64,000 bases of DNA, from NCBI GenBank assembly GCA_025360125.1, contig JANYCU010000036.1:1-64000 (forward strand). Direction: 5' to 3'. Below the pieces are notes generated by a model that saw only the letters and a list, made by a program, of their open reading frames with translations, searched no databases and was not told the DNA's origin. How positions within the stretch are numbered: the stretch's first letter is position 1; every line of letters begins with the position of its first letter. The DNA is from Armatimonadota bacterium (lineage in GTDB: Bacteria; Armatimonadota; Fimbriimonadia; Fimbriimonadales; Fimbriimonadaceae). The translations under genes and the position numbers were made by a program. Shown piece after piece: positions 34,127-42,415 of the stretch.

Positions 34127-35398
34127 ATGCCTCTTTCTCGTCGTGAACTTTTAGCTGGATCGGTTGCCGTTGCGGCTTTTCGGAATGACACGTTGGATTT
34201 TGTTGCCAATGCGGTCGCGAAGTACGGAAGCTATGACGATGCTCGCGACGAAGATTTTTGGATGCAGATTCAACAGGCGTTTACGCTTGACCGCAATACG
34301 GTTAATTTCAATAATGGTGGTTGCTCGCCTTCGCCCCGCATCGTTCAAGATGCTTTGCGACGTCAGATCGAGTTTTCGAACCAGGCCCCGAGCAACTACA
34401 TGTGGCGGATTCTTGAGCCTGAAATTGAATCGGTCCGGGCTGGATTGGCTCGGGTGTTTAAGTGTGAGACCGAAGAGGTTGCGATTACTCGCAATGCAAG
34501 CGAGTCGTTAGAGATTTTGATTTTGGGAATGGATTTGCATCCGGGGGATGAGATTTTGACGTCGATTTTGGATTACCCGCGGATGATTACGACCATTCAG
34601 CAGCGCGAACGCCGGGACGGGGTGAAGATGGTTCAGGTGAAGATTCCGGCCCCGGCTACCTCGCATAAGGAGTTGTTGGCGGCATTTGAGAACGGGATTA
34701 CGTCGAAGACAAAGATGATTGTGGCGTCACAGGTTTCGTTTATGAACGGCCAAATTTTCCCGATTCGTGAGATTGTCGATCTTGGTCGAAAGCACGGGAT
34801 TCCGGTGGTGGTTGATGGCGCACACGCCTTCGTTCAATACACGTTTGACAATCGCGATTTGAATTGCGACTTCTACGGGACATCGCTGCATAAGTGGATG
34901 ATGGCGCCGATTGGGACGGGCATGTTGTACGTGCGCAAGAACAAGATTGAGAGCGTTTGGCCGATGATGGCGGCGGACAAGACGGCGAACAACAACATTC
35001 GAAAGTTTGAGGAGATTGGGACTCACCCAGCGGCAAACCACAACGCGATTGGGGAGGCGTTGACGTTTCACGAGACGATTGGGATGCGGCGGAAAGAGGC
35101 GCGGTTGCGGTACTTGCGGCATCGGTGGACGGACAAGATTGTTGACATGAAGAACGTTCACTTTTATACCAATTTGGATCCGGCCCATTCGTGTGCATTG
35201 ACGACAGTGGGGATTCAGGGGATCAAGACGGGCGATTTGGCGGGTTGGCTTTTGGCGAAGCACGGGATTTTTGTGACCGCGATTGTGAATGATTTCATTG
35301 ATGGGCTGCGGATCTCGCCGAATGTGTATTCGACGGTTCAGGAAGTTGATCGATTGGCGGATGCGATGATTATTGCGGCGACGAAGGGGATTGACTAA
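34127..35398 (+). CDS. Class V aminotransferase-fold PLP enzyme with Tat signal
   Basis: A 423-residue PLP-dependent enzyme of the isopenicillin-N-epimerase/cysteine-desulfurase-like class. The N-terminus SRRELLAGSVAVAA has the twin-arginine pattern, so the folded enzyme with cofactor is probably exported. PLP-binding landmarks are ITRNASESLEIL near residue 119, VVDGAHAFVQY near 227 (the Asp that contacts the pyridine nitrogen) and GTSLHKWMMAP near 250 with the Schiff-base Lys. FNNGGCSPSP near residue 60 matches the substrate-side loop. The substrate is unknown. An 86-bp repeat copy lies 17 bp after its stop. Confidence 0.85.
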   Translation: MPLSRRELLAGSVAVAAFRNDTLDFVANAVAKYGSYDDARDEDFWMQIQQAFTLDRNTVNFNNGGCSPSPRIVQDALRRQIEFSNQAPSNYMWRILEPEIESVRAGLARVFKCETEEVAITRNASESLEILILGMDLHPGDEILTSILDYPRMITTIQQRERRDGVKMVQVKIPAPATSHKELLAAFENGITSKTKMIVASQVSFMNGQIFPIREIVDLGRKHGIPVVVDGAHAFVQYTFDNRDLNCDFYGTSLHKWMMAPIGTGMLYVRKNKIESVWPMMAADKTANNNIRKFEEIGTHPAANHNAIGEALTFHETIGMRRKEARLRYLRHRWTDKIVDMKNVHFYTNLDPAHSCALTTVGIQGIKTGDLAGWLLAKHGIFVTAIVNDFIDGLRISPNVYSTVQEVDRLADAMIIAATKGID

Positions 35399-35415
35399 GG
35401 CCCAGCTGTAACTCG

Positions 35416-35501
35416 ACTGTTGGAGGGCTGGAAGCCCACCCTCCATATGTCATCGCTGCGAGTTTGGTGACGGTGTTCCAGTTTCGTCCGGTCCAGGATT
35501 T
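35416..35501. repeat. 86-bp direct repeat, copy 1 (with internal palindrome)
   Basis: This copy differs from copy 2 (35536-35621) at only two bases, and the offset is exactly 120 bp. Its start holds the palindrome TGGAGGG...CCCTCCA. It is noncoding and looks like a duplicate of the 3' end of the DUF1697 gene. Confidence 0.95.
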
Positions 35502-35528
35502 CCCTCTTCAATTATAAGTGTCAAGCTG

Positions 35529-36095
35529 TCAGTCAACTGTTGGAGGGCTGGAAGCCCACCCTCCATATGTCATAGCCGCGAGTTTGGTGACGGTGTTCCA
35601 GTTTCGTCCGGTCCAGGATTTGCCGAGCTTGCGATCGAGTTGGGAAGTCAGTTTGGAGTCGCCGATTCCGTCGGGGAAGATTGCGTAGATGTGTTGACCG
35701 TCGGCTTGGATGACCTCGCGGCCGACGATGCTGCCTTGGAGGAGAGCAAGATCTTTCTCAGCGGGGACCGATTTCATGAATAGAACGAGGAAATGGCCTG
35801 GATCTTGGATGGCTTCGTCAGGAAACGGGTTTCGCTCGATGACGGAGGCGAGGTCGGCAGGGGTTCGGACGACGAACTCGGTAGTTAGTTCAAATCGTTG
35901 CTCGACTTGTTGGGAGAGATAGGTTTCGAGCTCTTTGAGGTCGCGATCTTCGGATTCGAAAACGACATTACCACTCTGGAGGAGGGTTTGGACTTTGGTG
36001 AATCCGAGTTCGGTTAGAAATTCGCGGAGGTCTCCCATCGAGAGTTTCTTGTTCCCGCCGACATTTATTCCCCTTAAGAACGCAATGACTATCAA
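35529..36095 (-). CDS. DUF1697 family protein
   Basis: A 188-residue protein of the DUF1697 family, function unknown. The N-terminal AFLRGINVGGNKKLSM and the C-terminal GRNWNTVTKLAAM blocks are the family signatures, and QSGNVVFES near residue 40 fits as well. The start is TTG at 36095, with TAAACT (36102-36107, minus) 6 nt upstream. The last 11 residues (GGWASSPPTVD) come from a repeat palindrome and are unlikely to be ancestral. It is divergent from the Tricorn-like gene. Confidence 0.85.
   Translation of the reverse strand: MIVIAFLRGINVGGNKKLSMGDLREFLTELGFTKVQTLLQSGNVVFESEDRDLKELETYLSQQVEQRFELTTEFVVRTPADLASVIERNPFPDEAIQDPGHFLVLFMKSVPAEKDLALLQGSIVGREVIQADGQHIYAIFPDGIGDSKLTSQLDRKLGKSWTGRNWNTVTKLAAMTYGGWASSPPTVD
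35536..35621. repeat. 86-bp direct repeat, copy 2 (inside the DUF1697 3' end)
   Basis: This copy is the 3' end of the minus-strand DUF1697 gene. The palindrome TGGAGGG...CCCTCCA encodes the last residues GGWASSPP before the stop, so the gene's C-terminus is partly repeat-derived. Confidence 0.95.
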
Positions 36096-36154
36096 GGCAT
36101 CAGTTTACAGTTAGTGCTCTGAACTTGGGGCCAGTTCAGGTAAAAACAAGGTCA

Positions 36155-39100
36155 ATGCTTACGCTATCATCACTCATTTTGCTTGCGGGGACCCATCAGG
36201 GGGTCTACAATGCGGGCCCTAATCCTTTATTGATGCAGCATCCGACGATCAACCGCACGACGATCGTTTTTGAATACGCGGGTGACCTTTGGTCTGTGCC
36301 TCGATCGGGCGGCGATGCGACTCGCTTGACGAGTTCGCCGGGAATCGAGACGAATCCTTATTTCTCTCCTGATGGGTCGACGATTGCTTTTACAGGGCAA
36401 TATCACGGCAATGCTGATGTTTTCTCGGTTCCTGTAGGTGGCGGAGTGCCTAAGCGATTAACCTATCATCCGGCAGCGAAGATCGTTCGTGGGTGGACTC
36501 CAGACGGCAAGTCAATCGTTTTTGAATCGGCGATGATGTCGAATACGGATGCGCCGAGAATGTTTACGGTTAGTGTCGAGGGTGGAGTACCAAATCAACT
36601 CCCTTTCCCGATGGGCACAATGTCTTCATTCTCCCCGGACGGTAAGCACCTAGCCTATGTTCCCGGATTTAAATGGCAAGACGCCTGGAAGCGATATCGA
36701 GGCGGGCAGGCTTATTCGATTTGGATTGGGCAAATGTCCGATTCGAAGGTTTACGAGATTCCGCGGAAGGGTTGGAATGATTCGTACCCGATGTGGGTTG
36801 GGAATAAGGTCTATTTCTTGAGCGACCCGAAAGGGCCAGTCGGTCTGAATTCTTATGATTTGGACACCAAGCGAGTCACCGAAGAGGTGGCGGGCAATGG
36901 ATTTGACTTAAAGTCGGCATCGGCGGGGCCCGGGGCGATCGTTTTCGAGAAGCTCGGTTCGATCAATTTATTTGATCTCAATACGAAGGCCACGACCCGA
37001 GTGAACATTAACATTCGCGGTGACTTTCCTGAGGTGCGGACTCAATTTAAGGCGATTGGCGGTCAACTGACAGGAGCGAGCATTTCTCCGAGCGGACAGC
37101 GAGCAGTGGTTGCGGCACGGGGCTGGGTTGCTACGATTCCAGCGGCGAAGGGTGACGCTCGATTCGTAAGTTCGACTCAGGGCGTTCATCGCCGGGATCC
37201 ATCGTGGTCGCCTGACGGCAAGACGATTTCGTACATCACCGATGAAGGTGGAAAACAGCAATTGGCGTTGTTTGATACTGCTACGTCGACGATGAAACTG
37301 ATGAATCTTGGCGATTCTCCCGCGTATTATTACGGCTCGGGACAATCTTATTGGTCGCCTGACTCTTCGAAAGTTGCTTATACGGACAATCGCAATAAGT
37401 TGTGGATTTTGGATATTGCTTCTGGCAAGAATACACAGGTCGATCAGACGACTTTTACTGATCCGAACGTTTCGATGATTGCTCGATGGTCGCCGGATTC
37501 GAAGTGGATCACTTATGCGCGGGACCTCGATAGCCACATGCAAGCGGTGTTTGTTTACAGTCTGGATTCAGGCAAGCGGACTCAGATAACGGATGGATTG
37601 AGCCTTGCGAAGAGTCCGGTTTTCGATAAGAACGGGAAGTATCTGTACTTCTATGCGAGCACCAACGCGGGACCTGCGACGAGCTGGTTGGATATGTCGA
37701 GCATGACAAATCCGGTGGTTTTGAGCTCGGTTTATTGCGTCGTTTTGCGAAAAGATCTTCCGAATCCGCTTTCTCCGGAGAGTGATGAAGAGGTTGTCGC
37801 GACACTTCCGGGTGCTGAGCCCGCAAAGAAGGCGGACGAGCCGAAATTTACGGTTGATCTTGACGATATTGAGCATCGAATTATTTCGTTGCCGATGGCG
37901 ACGGCCGAGTATCGAGAATTGGTTCCGGCAACGGCGGGTGCTTTTTTCGCCTTGTCTAGTCCGGCACATGTGAATCCACAAGCACCGTCACCATTGTTGA
38001 TGGCTAGTAAGTGGACGATGTCTGATCGGAAATCAACTCCTTTTGGAATGGTTGGCTCAGTGACGACAACTCCTGATGGCACCAAGGCGTTGGTCTCGGG
38101 GATTGGTGGTCTCGCTATTGCAAGTACGATGGCTCCCTTTAGTCCGGGAGCTGGGTCGATTGATATTGACAGTTTGAAGGTTAAAATTGATCCTAAAGCC
38201 GAGTGGAAGTCGATTTTTAATGAGATTTGGAATAATGAGCCGATCTTGTTTTATGCGGCGAATATGCACGGCATAAGCGCCGAAGAAATGCGGGCTCGAT
38301 ATGCTCCATTTGTAGATGGAGTTGCTTCGCGAAGTGATTTGAATTACTTATTTACCGACATGCTTGGTGAAATGGTGATTGGTCATATGTGGGCAGCGGG
38401 CGGAGATATTCCGGGTGTTGCGGGGACTCCGGGCGGACTGCTCGGGGCTGACTATTCGATGGAAGGCGGCAAGTATCGGTTGACGCGAATCTACGATGGT
38501 GAGCGATGGAATCCGGGTCTGTACGCACCTTTGGCTCAGCCGGGCATCAATGCTAAGGTCGGCGAGTACATTCTGGCGATTGACGGCAAGGATTTGGTGG
38601 ATTCGAACGACATCTATGAAATGCTGGAAGGCAAGGCTGGAAAGCAGGTCAGGGTCAAGCTTGGCCCGAACCCGAACGATGTTGGATCGCGTGAAGTTAC
38701 GGTCTTACCTGTCGGTAGTGAAGGTGCTTTGCGCAATCGAGCCTGGGCGGAGGATAACCGACGATATGTTGACAAAATGACGGGCGGTCGAGCGGGATAC
38801 GTTCATGTGCCGGATACGGGCGGTGGAGGATGGACGTCGTTCAATCGATACTATTATTCTCAGACGGGCAAAGACGGAATTGTCGTTGACGAGCGATTCA
38901 ATCACGGTGGGTTGATTGTTGACCATATCGTTTACGAGATGAGCAAGAAGCTTGAGGGTGCGTTTACCCCTCGCGACGGCAAGGATTGGCCGACTCCTGG
39001 CACGACCATTTATGGTCCGAAGGTGTTGTTGACGAACCAGTTCGCTGGATCGGGTGGAGACATGTTCCCTTGGCTCTTTAAGCACAAGAAGATTGGGCCA

Positions 39101-39400
39101 CTGATTGGAAAGCGAACTTGGGGAGGCTTGGTGGCATCCTTCGGATTTGCGACTGTTGATGGCGGAAAGATCAACTCTCCGAACTGCGCGTTTTACAACG
39201 TGGACGACGGAATTTGGGACGTTGAAGGTCACGGGGTAGACCCCGACTTTGATGTTGAGTTAGACCCGTATATGTGGCGTCAAGGCAAGGATTCCCAATT
39301 GGAGAAAGCAATTGTGGAGATTAACAAGCGACTGGCGAACTACAAGGCTCCGGTTCTGCATCGACCTGCAAATCCGGACAAGAGCAAGATCGGCGGTTAG
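36155..39400 (+). CDS. Tricorn-like S41 family protease
   Basis: A 1081-residue exported protein related to archaeal Tricorn and bacterial homologues, which cut small peptides released by other proteases. A signal peptide (about 1-16) is followed by two beta-propellers of TolB/WD40-like blades (YAGDLWSVPRSGGDATRLT, YFSPDGSTIAFTG, WSPDGKTISYITDEGG), a helical C1 domain, a PDZ domain near 795-850 (GEYILAIDGKDLVDSNDIYEML) and the S41 catalytic core with NQFAGSGGDMFPWLF, whose Ser is the nucleophile, near residue 965. The ATG at 36155 is preferred over TTG 36125 for the signal peptide; AAGG lies 5 nt upstream. Confidence 0.9.
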   Translation: MLTLSSLILLAGTHQGVYNAGPNPLLMQHPTINRTTIVFEYAGDLWSVPRSGGDATRLTSSPGIETNPYFSPDGSTIAFTGQYHGNADVFSVPVGGGVPKRLTYHPAAKIVRGWTPDGKSIVFESAMMSNTDAPRMFTVSVEGGVPNQLPFPMGTMSSFSPDGKHLAYVPGFKWQDAWKRYRGGQAYSIWIGQMSDSKVYEIPRKGWNDSYPMWVGNKVYFLSDPKGPVGLNSYDLDTKRVTEEVAGNGFDLKSASAGPGAIVFEKLGSINLFDLNTKATTRVNINIRGDFPEVRTQFKAIGGQLTGASISPSGQRAVVAARGWVATIPAAKGDARFVSSTQGVHRRDPSWSPDGKTISYITDEGGKQQLALFDTATSTMKLMNLGDSPAYYYGSGQSYWSPDSSKVAYTDNRNKLWILDIASGKNTQVDQTTFTDPNVSMIARWSPDSKWITYARDLDSHMQAVFVYSLDSGKRTQITDGLSLAKSPVFDKNGKYLYFYASTNAGPATSWLDMSSMTNPVVLSSVYCVVLRKDLPNPLSPESDEEVVATLPGAEPAKKADEPKFTVDLDDIEHRIISLPMATAEYRELVPATAGAFFALSSPAHVNPQAPSPLLMASKWTMSDRKSTPFGMVGSVTTTPDGTKALVSGIGGLAIASTMAPFSPGAGSIDIDSLKVKIDPKAEWKSIFNEIWNNEPILFYAANMHGISAEEMRARYAPFVDGVASRSDLNYLFTDMLGEMVIGHMWAAGGDIPGVAGTPGGLLGADYSMEGGKYRLTRIYDGERWNPGLYAPLAQPGINAKVGEYILAIDGKDLVDSNDIYEMLEGKAGKQVRVKLGPNPNDVGSREVTVLPVGSEGALRNRAWAEDNRRYVDKMTGGRAGYVHVPDTGGGGWTSFNRYYYSQTGKDGIVVDERFNHGGLIVDHIVYEMSKKLEGAFTPRDGKDWPTPGTTIYGPKVLLTNQFAGSGGDMFPWLFKHKKIGPLIGKRTWGGLVASFGFATVDGGKINSPNCAFYNVDDGIWDVEGHGVDPDFDVELDPYMWRQGKDSQLEKAIVEINKRLANYKAPVLHRPANPDKSKIGG

Positions 39401-39921
39401 AAGTCGAGCAAACCACCGAGGAGGCCGCCAGCACTTTCGTGGCCTCCTTCGTGGCACGCCATGTCGATGACGACGGTACACGCGAGGAGGAGGACATCGT
39501 CAGCACCGGGTGCGGTTTCGACGCCGTAGCTGTCGGCAAAGGTAAACCACTGTTTGGAGATGAAGCCGACGACGTTTGGTCCTTGTACGATTTGGTAGTT
39601 GTGGTCGCTAAAATCTCCTTCAGCGCGTAGATCGTATGGGCCAGGGATATCGATTTCGAACGAGCAATTGAAGAACGAAAAGAGGTTCTTTTTGACGGTT
39701 GCGTAGAGCTGTCCGCTTCGATAGATTTCGTAAGTCGGTCCCCAGCTCATGACTTGTTGCCGGATGAAGGCAACTTCTTGACCGTCCATGGTTTGAAAGG
39801 TGAGCTGCTTGCCAAAGGAAAACATGCGCCCAATCACCCGGAAGACGTCGCGTCCGAATTCATCTTTGATGGTGAAATCGTCGCGGAGGGTGAAGAGTTT
39901 TTGGAGCATTTGGTAACGCAT
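39397..39921 (-). CDS. LURP-one-related (Tubby-like) protein
   Basis: A 174-residue protein of the LURP-one/DUF567 family, a beta-barrel around a central helix related to Tubby C-terminal domains. It begins MRYQMLQKLFTLRDDFTIKD, and VIGRMFSFGKQLTFQTMDG plus YEIYRSGQLYATVKKNL fit the family. The C-terminal DVLLLACTVVIDMACHE forms the buried helix, and the tail is Gly-rich (SAGGLLGGLLDF). Function in bacteria is unknown; phospholipid binding or scramblase-like roles have been proposed for relatives. It overlaps the convergent Tricorn-like gene by 4 bp. Confidence 0.85.
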   Translation of the reverse strand: MRYQMLQKLFTLRDDFTIKDEFGRDVFRVIGRMFSFGKQLTFQTMDGQEVAFIRQQVMSWGPTYEIYRSGQLYATVKKNLFSFFNCSFEIDIPGPYDLRAEGDFSDHNYQIVQGPNVVGFISKQWFTFADSYGVETAPGADDVLLLACTVVIDMACHEGGHESAGGLLGGLLDF

Positions 39922-40013
39922 ATCGAATTGGTTCTCCAGAATCAGAGACGGTCCACGGTGCGAATGGGTTGCAATCTGAAACTTAGTGGGTTGATTTATC
40001 GGTATTTAGTCTG

Positions 40014-40850
40014 ATGACTTTTCCTGAGCTATCCGAGCATCGAGCGATTGAATTTACACCCGCACAGCTTGCTGATGCGATGAATGTTTGTTTCGAGGGT
40101 TATGTCATGACCTTCACGCTGGATGCGGCGGCATTCGAGCGGCGATTTCGATCGGAGGGTTTGGACACGATTTCGAGTGTGATTTTGAAAAGTGGGGATG
40201 CATTTGCTGCCATTTGCTTGATTGCTCGCCAAGGATGGACTTCGAGGGTCGCAGCGATGGCCATTGCTCCGAGTTTTCGCCGACAGGGGGTGGGGCAGCG
40301 GTTGATGAATAAGGTCATCGACGAGGCTCGATCACGGGGAGACAAACATATGGTCTTAGAAGTCATTGAGCAGAATCCGCCCGCTATCGCGTTGTACGAA
40401 GGCGTTGGAATGTGCAAGACGCGACGGCTTGCGGGATATCGGCGTGAGCCGAGCGTGGGCTTGGCGGCGGATCTGGTTCGGATTGATCCTTCGGCGGTGA
40501 TTCGGGCTCAGGCGGCCGAGTGCCCATCGGATTTGCCATGGGACTTTAAGGCGGAAACTTTGACGTTGAAAGTCGGCTTTTTGAAGGGTTTTAGCTTGGG
40601 TGATGAGGCGTTTGCCTTGATCTCTGATCCACCCGGCCAGCGGGTAATTATTTGGACCTTGTTTACTCGAAAGGGTTCGCGGCGGTCAGGTCATGGAAGA
40701 AAGTTGGTCGAAGCGTTGGCGGCGTTGTATCCGGATCGAGCGTTGGTGACGTCGGTTACGTTGCCAGACGATTATTGTCCGGAGTTTTTAACCGCTTTGG
40801 GTTTTGCGGAAGTGTCAATTAGTCAGTTTGAAATGGCGCTTGAGCTATGA
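40014..40850 (+). CDS. Tandem GNAT-family acetyltransferase
   Basis: A 278-residue protein with two GNAT domains. The first (about 1-145) has the acetyl-CoA loop IAPSFRRQGVGQRLM (Q/RxxGxG/A) and the following NPPAIALYEGVGM motif. The second (about 185-278) has a degenerate version, TRKGSRRSGHGRKLVEALAALYP, and GFAEVSISQFEM. The substrate is unknown. It is a single gene, with the GAAAG repeat tract about 95 bp downstream. Confidence 0.85.
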   Translation: MTFPELSEHRAIEFTPAQLADAMNVCFEGYVMTFTLDAAAFERRFRSEGLDTISSVILKSGDAFAAICLIARQGWTSRVAAMAIAPSFRRQGVGQRLMNKVIDEARSRGDKHMVLEVIEQNPPAIALYEGVGMCKTRRLAGYRREPSVGLAADLVRIDPSAVIRAQAAECPSDLPWDFKAETLTLKVGFLKGFSLGDEAFALISDPPGQRVIIWTLFTRKGSRRSGHGRKLVEALAALYPDRALVTSVTLPDDYCPEFLTALGFAEVSISQFEMALEL

Positions 40851-40945
40851 AACGCTTTCAGAATGTTTTGTATCACCTAAGTATTTGATGTTCAATACAA
40901 ATTGGATGTAAGTTCAAAGTGGTGCCAGAAAGCACAATAAAGTTC

Positions 40946-41015
40946 GAAAGGAAAGGAAAGGAAAGGAAAGGAAAGGAAAGGAAAGGAAAGGAAAGGAAAG
41001 GAAAGGAAAGGAAAG
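40946..41015. repeat. Pentanucleotide tandem repeat (GAAAG x14)
   Basis: Fourteen exact GAAAG units are followed by a variant GAAAA. The tract ends about 20 bp upstream of the -35 box of the Cys-rich peptide cassette. A pentamer gain or loss changes helical phase by half a turn. Confidence 0.97.
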
Positions 41016-41036
41016 GAAAAAATGTTTGAACAAACG

Positions 41037-41065
41037 TTGACATAATTCGATTAAAAGCATAAAAT
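41037..41065 (+). promoter_or_regulatory. Near-consensus promoter of the Cys-rich peptide cassette
   Basis: TTGACA (41037-41042), a 17-bp AT-rich spacer and TAAAAT (41060-41065) form the best sigma-70-type promoter seen in the window. The ATG at 41075 follows after 9 nt, so the mRNA has almost no leader. Confidence 0.8.
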
Positions 41066-41074
41066 GCAAATGTC

Positions 41075-41311
41075 ATGAGAGGATTCATCCCGATATTAGC
41101 CGCTTGCCTTTTGTTCGTCGCTGGTTTTGCCCTCGGTGAAGGTACCATTCCAGGCAAATGGCCTGATTGTTCGCACACAACTGAGGTTAACTGCTCCGTC
41201 AAAGAGACAAAACTTGAATGCTACAATTGTTGTATTGACCATTGCCCAATTTTTGCGGAACACGCCGCCTGTTCTAACTGCTGCAACAATCCTGGAAACT
41301 GCTCCAATTGA
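41075..41311 (+). CDS. Small secreted cysteine-rich protein
   Basis: A 78-residue precursor. Residues 1-21 are a clear signal peptide (ILAACLLFVAGFALG). The mature part of about 57 residues holds ten cysteines, including two CC pairs in NCCIDHC and NCCNNPGNC, arranged as in disulfide-rich peptides. No known bacteriocin or toxin family is recognised. It is the first gene of a four-gene overlapping unit whose last gene is a membrane-anchored CPPC thioredoxin, which could oxidise it. Its stop overlaps the start of the next gene (TTGA). The protein could also bind metal through the cysteines. Confidence 0.75.
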   Translation: MRGFIPILAACLLFVAGFALGEGTIPGKWPDCSHTTEVNCSVKETKLECYNCCIDHCPIFAEHAACSNCCNNPGNCSN

Positions 41312-41772
41312 AAATCCGGCCACTTTACCTAATAGCCGCAGTGTCCGGGCTAACAGCTTCTGTGTGGCACATTATCATTCGGCCAAAGAACGATCTTGAA
41401 TTGGGCTCTAGAGGCGCAACTCTTGGAATTCCTAACGACTCTGATTACAAAGAGGCCTCCGAATTAGTTAATTCGAAGGCAATAAAGGAATTGAATCCAG
41501 ATATTAAACCCAAATTGCATATTTGGGCTCGGAAAGAGCAAAGCATGCTGTTTTCGACTCTCATTCTGGCCAATTTTAGGAACGAGGGCCTGATGTCTGA
41601 GTTTGTCCCCGATTTGAAAGTTATGAGAGGATCCAAAGGAATGGATGAATCGGTCAAGACGGTGATGAAGGTGTGGAATCAAAACGGATTTTCGGACAAA
41701 GTCAAAAGTATTAGCAAAGATAAGAATTCAGGTATTCAAGATTTAGCCGATGAAGCACTCAAAGAAAAATAG
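41308..41772 (+). CDS. Hypothetical membrane-anchored protein
   Basis: A 154-residue protein of unknown family. The TTG at 41308 overlaps the stop of the Cys-rich gene by 4 nt, so the two are translationally coupled. Residues 6-22 form one hydrophobic segment (LYLIAAVSGLTASVW), an anchor or uncleaved signal. The rest is charged and helical, with no cysteine and no recognised motif. It overlaps the next gene by 23 bp. Its position between a secreted cysteine-rich peptide and a pseudopilin suggests a part in export or processing, but nothing in the sequence proves this. Confidence 0.65.
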   Translation: MKIRPLYLIAAVSGLTASVWHIIIRPKNDLELGSRGATLGIPNDSDYKEASELVNSKAIKELNPDIKPKLHIWARKEQSMLFSTLILANFRNEGLMSEFVPDLKVMRGSKGMDESVKTVMKVWNQNGFSDKVKSISKDKNSGIQDLADEALKEK

Positions 41773-42415
41773 TCTCGGCAAGGCATTCACACTCGTTGAA
41801 TTGCTATGCGTAATATTTATAATCGCAGCTCTTTCGAGTATCGTTCTTCCTGTCTTTATCAATGCAAAGCTCTCAGCAAAAATAGTCTCGTGTGTCAGTA
41901 ACTTGCGCCAGATTGGAATTATTTCTAACCTCTATCAGGCGGACAATGATGATACCTATCCATACGGTATCAACGGAGTAGAACGAATTGGAGCGGGACC
42001 CTCTTTCGGGCGCCCCGCAGGCTCGAACGCGAGCGATTATCCCTTGCAGAGCCAGGCAATTTCTGCCTATTATTCGAATCGCTCGATTTTTGTTTGCCCC
42101 ACCGATACAGGTCGCTCATTTCTTTCAGCCCCCCCGACGAATCGATTAGCGGATGTAAATGACGGATCAAGTTATTTTTGCTCAGACCTTTTAGAGGGCC
42201 AGACTTCTTCAACGTGGCCGAATCCATCAGCGAATGGATATTGCTCTGATGGCTCGGACTTTTGGCATCTTGGATATTCCAAGGCAGATAGAGAGGCAAT
42301 GAGTGAAGAAGGAAAAGCGGCTTTATCCAAGAAGAACTTGTTGTTTTATGACGGGCATGTCAAAAGTGTAAAGACACAAGTAATTTGTTGGAACCTTCAA
42401 TCATGTTCTCCGTAG
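41750..42415 (+). CDS. Type II secretion/type IV pilus-type pseudopilin, DUF1559-like
   Basis: A 221-residue protein with a type III prepilin signal, KAFTLVELLCVIFIIAALSSIVLP, in two parts: the peptidase site and the hydrophobic helix that packs pilus cores. The residue before the cleavage site is Ala rather than the usual Gly. The C-terminal LFYDGHVKSVKTQVICWN is the DG-type signature typical of DUF1559 and related pseudopilins in this group. Such proteins form short pseudopili or are processed membrane proteins of unknown role. It overlaps both its neighbours. Confidence 0.85.
   Translation: MKHSKKNSLGKAFTLVELLCVIFIIAALSSIVLPVFINAKLSAKIVSCVSNLRQIGIISNLYQADNDDTYPYGINGVERIGAGPSFGRPAGSNASDYPLQSQAISAYYSNRSIFVCPTDTGRSFLSAPPTNRLADVNDGSSYFCSDLLEGQTSSTWPNPSANGYCSDGSDFWHLGYSKADREAMSEEGKAALSKKNLLFYDGHVKSVKTQVICWNLQSCSP

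Noticed and set aside
40946-41015. CRISPR array
   Set aside because: The units are 5 bp with no spacers. No direct repeats of 20-40 bp separated by unique spacers were seen anywhere in the window.
40873-41202. Minus-strand frame across the GAAAG tract (Phe-Leu-Ser-Phe-Pro repeats)
   Set aside because: It exists only because the pentamer has no stop in that frame, and it overlaps the well-supported Cys-rich gene.
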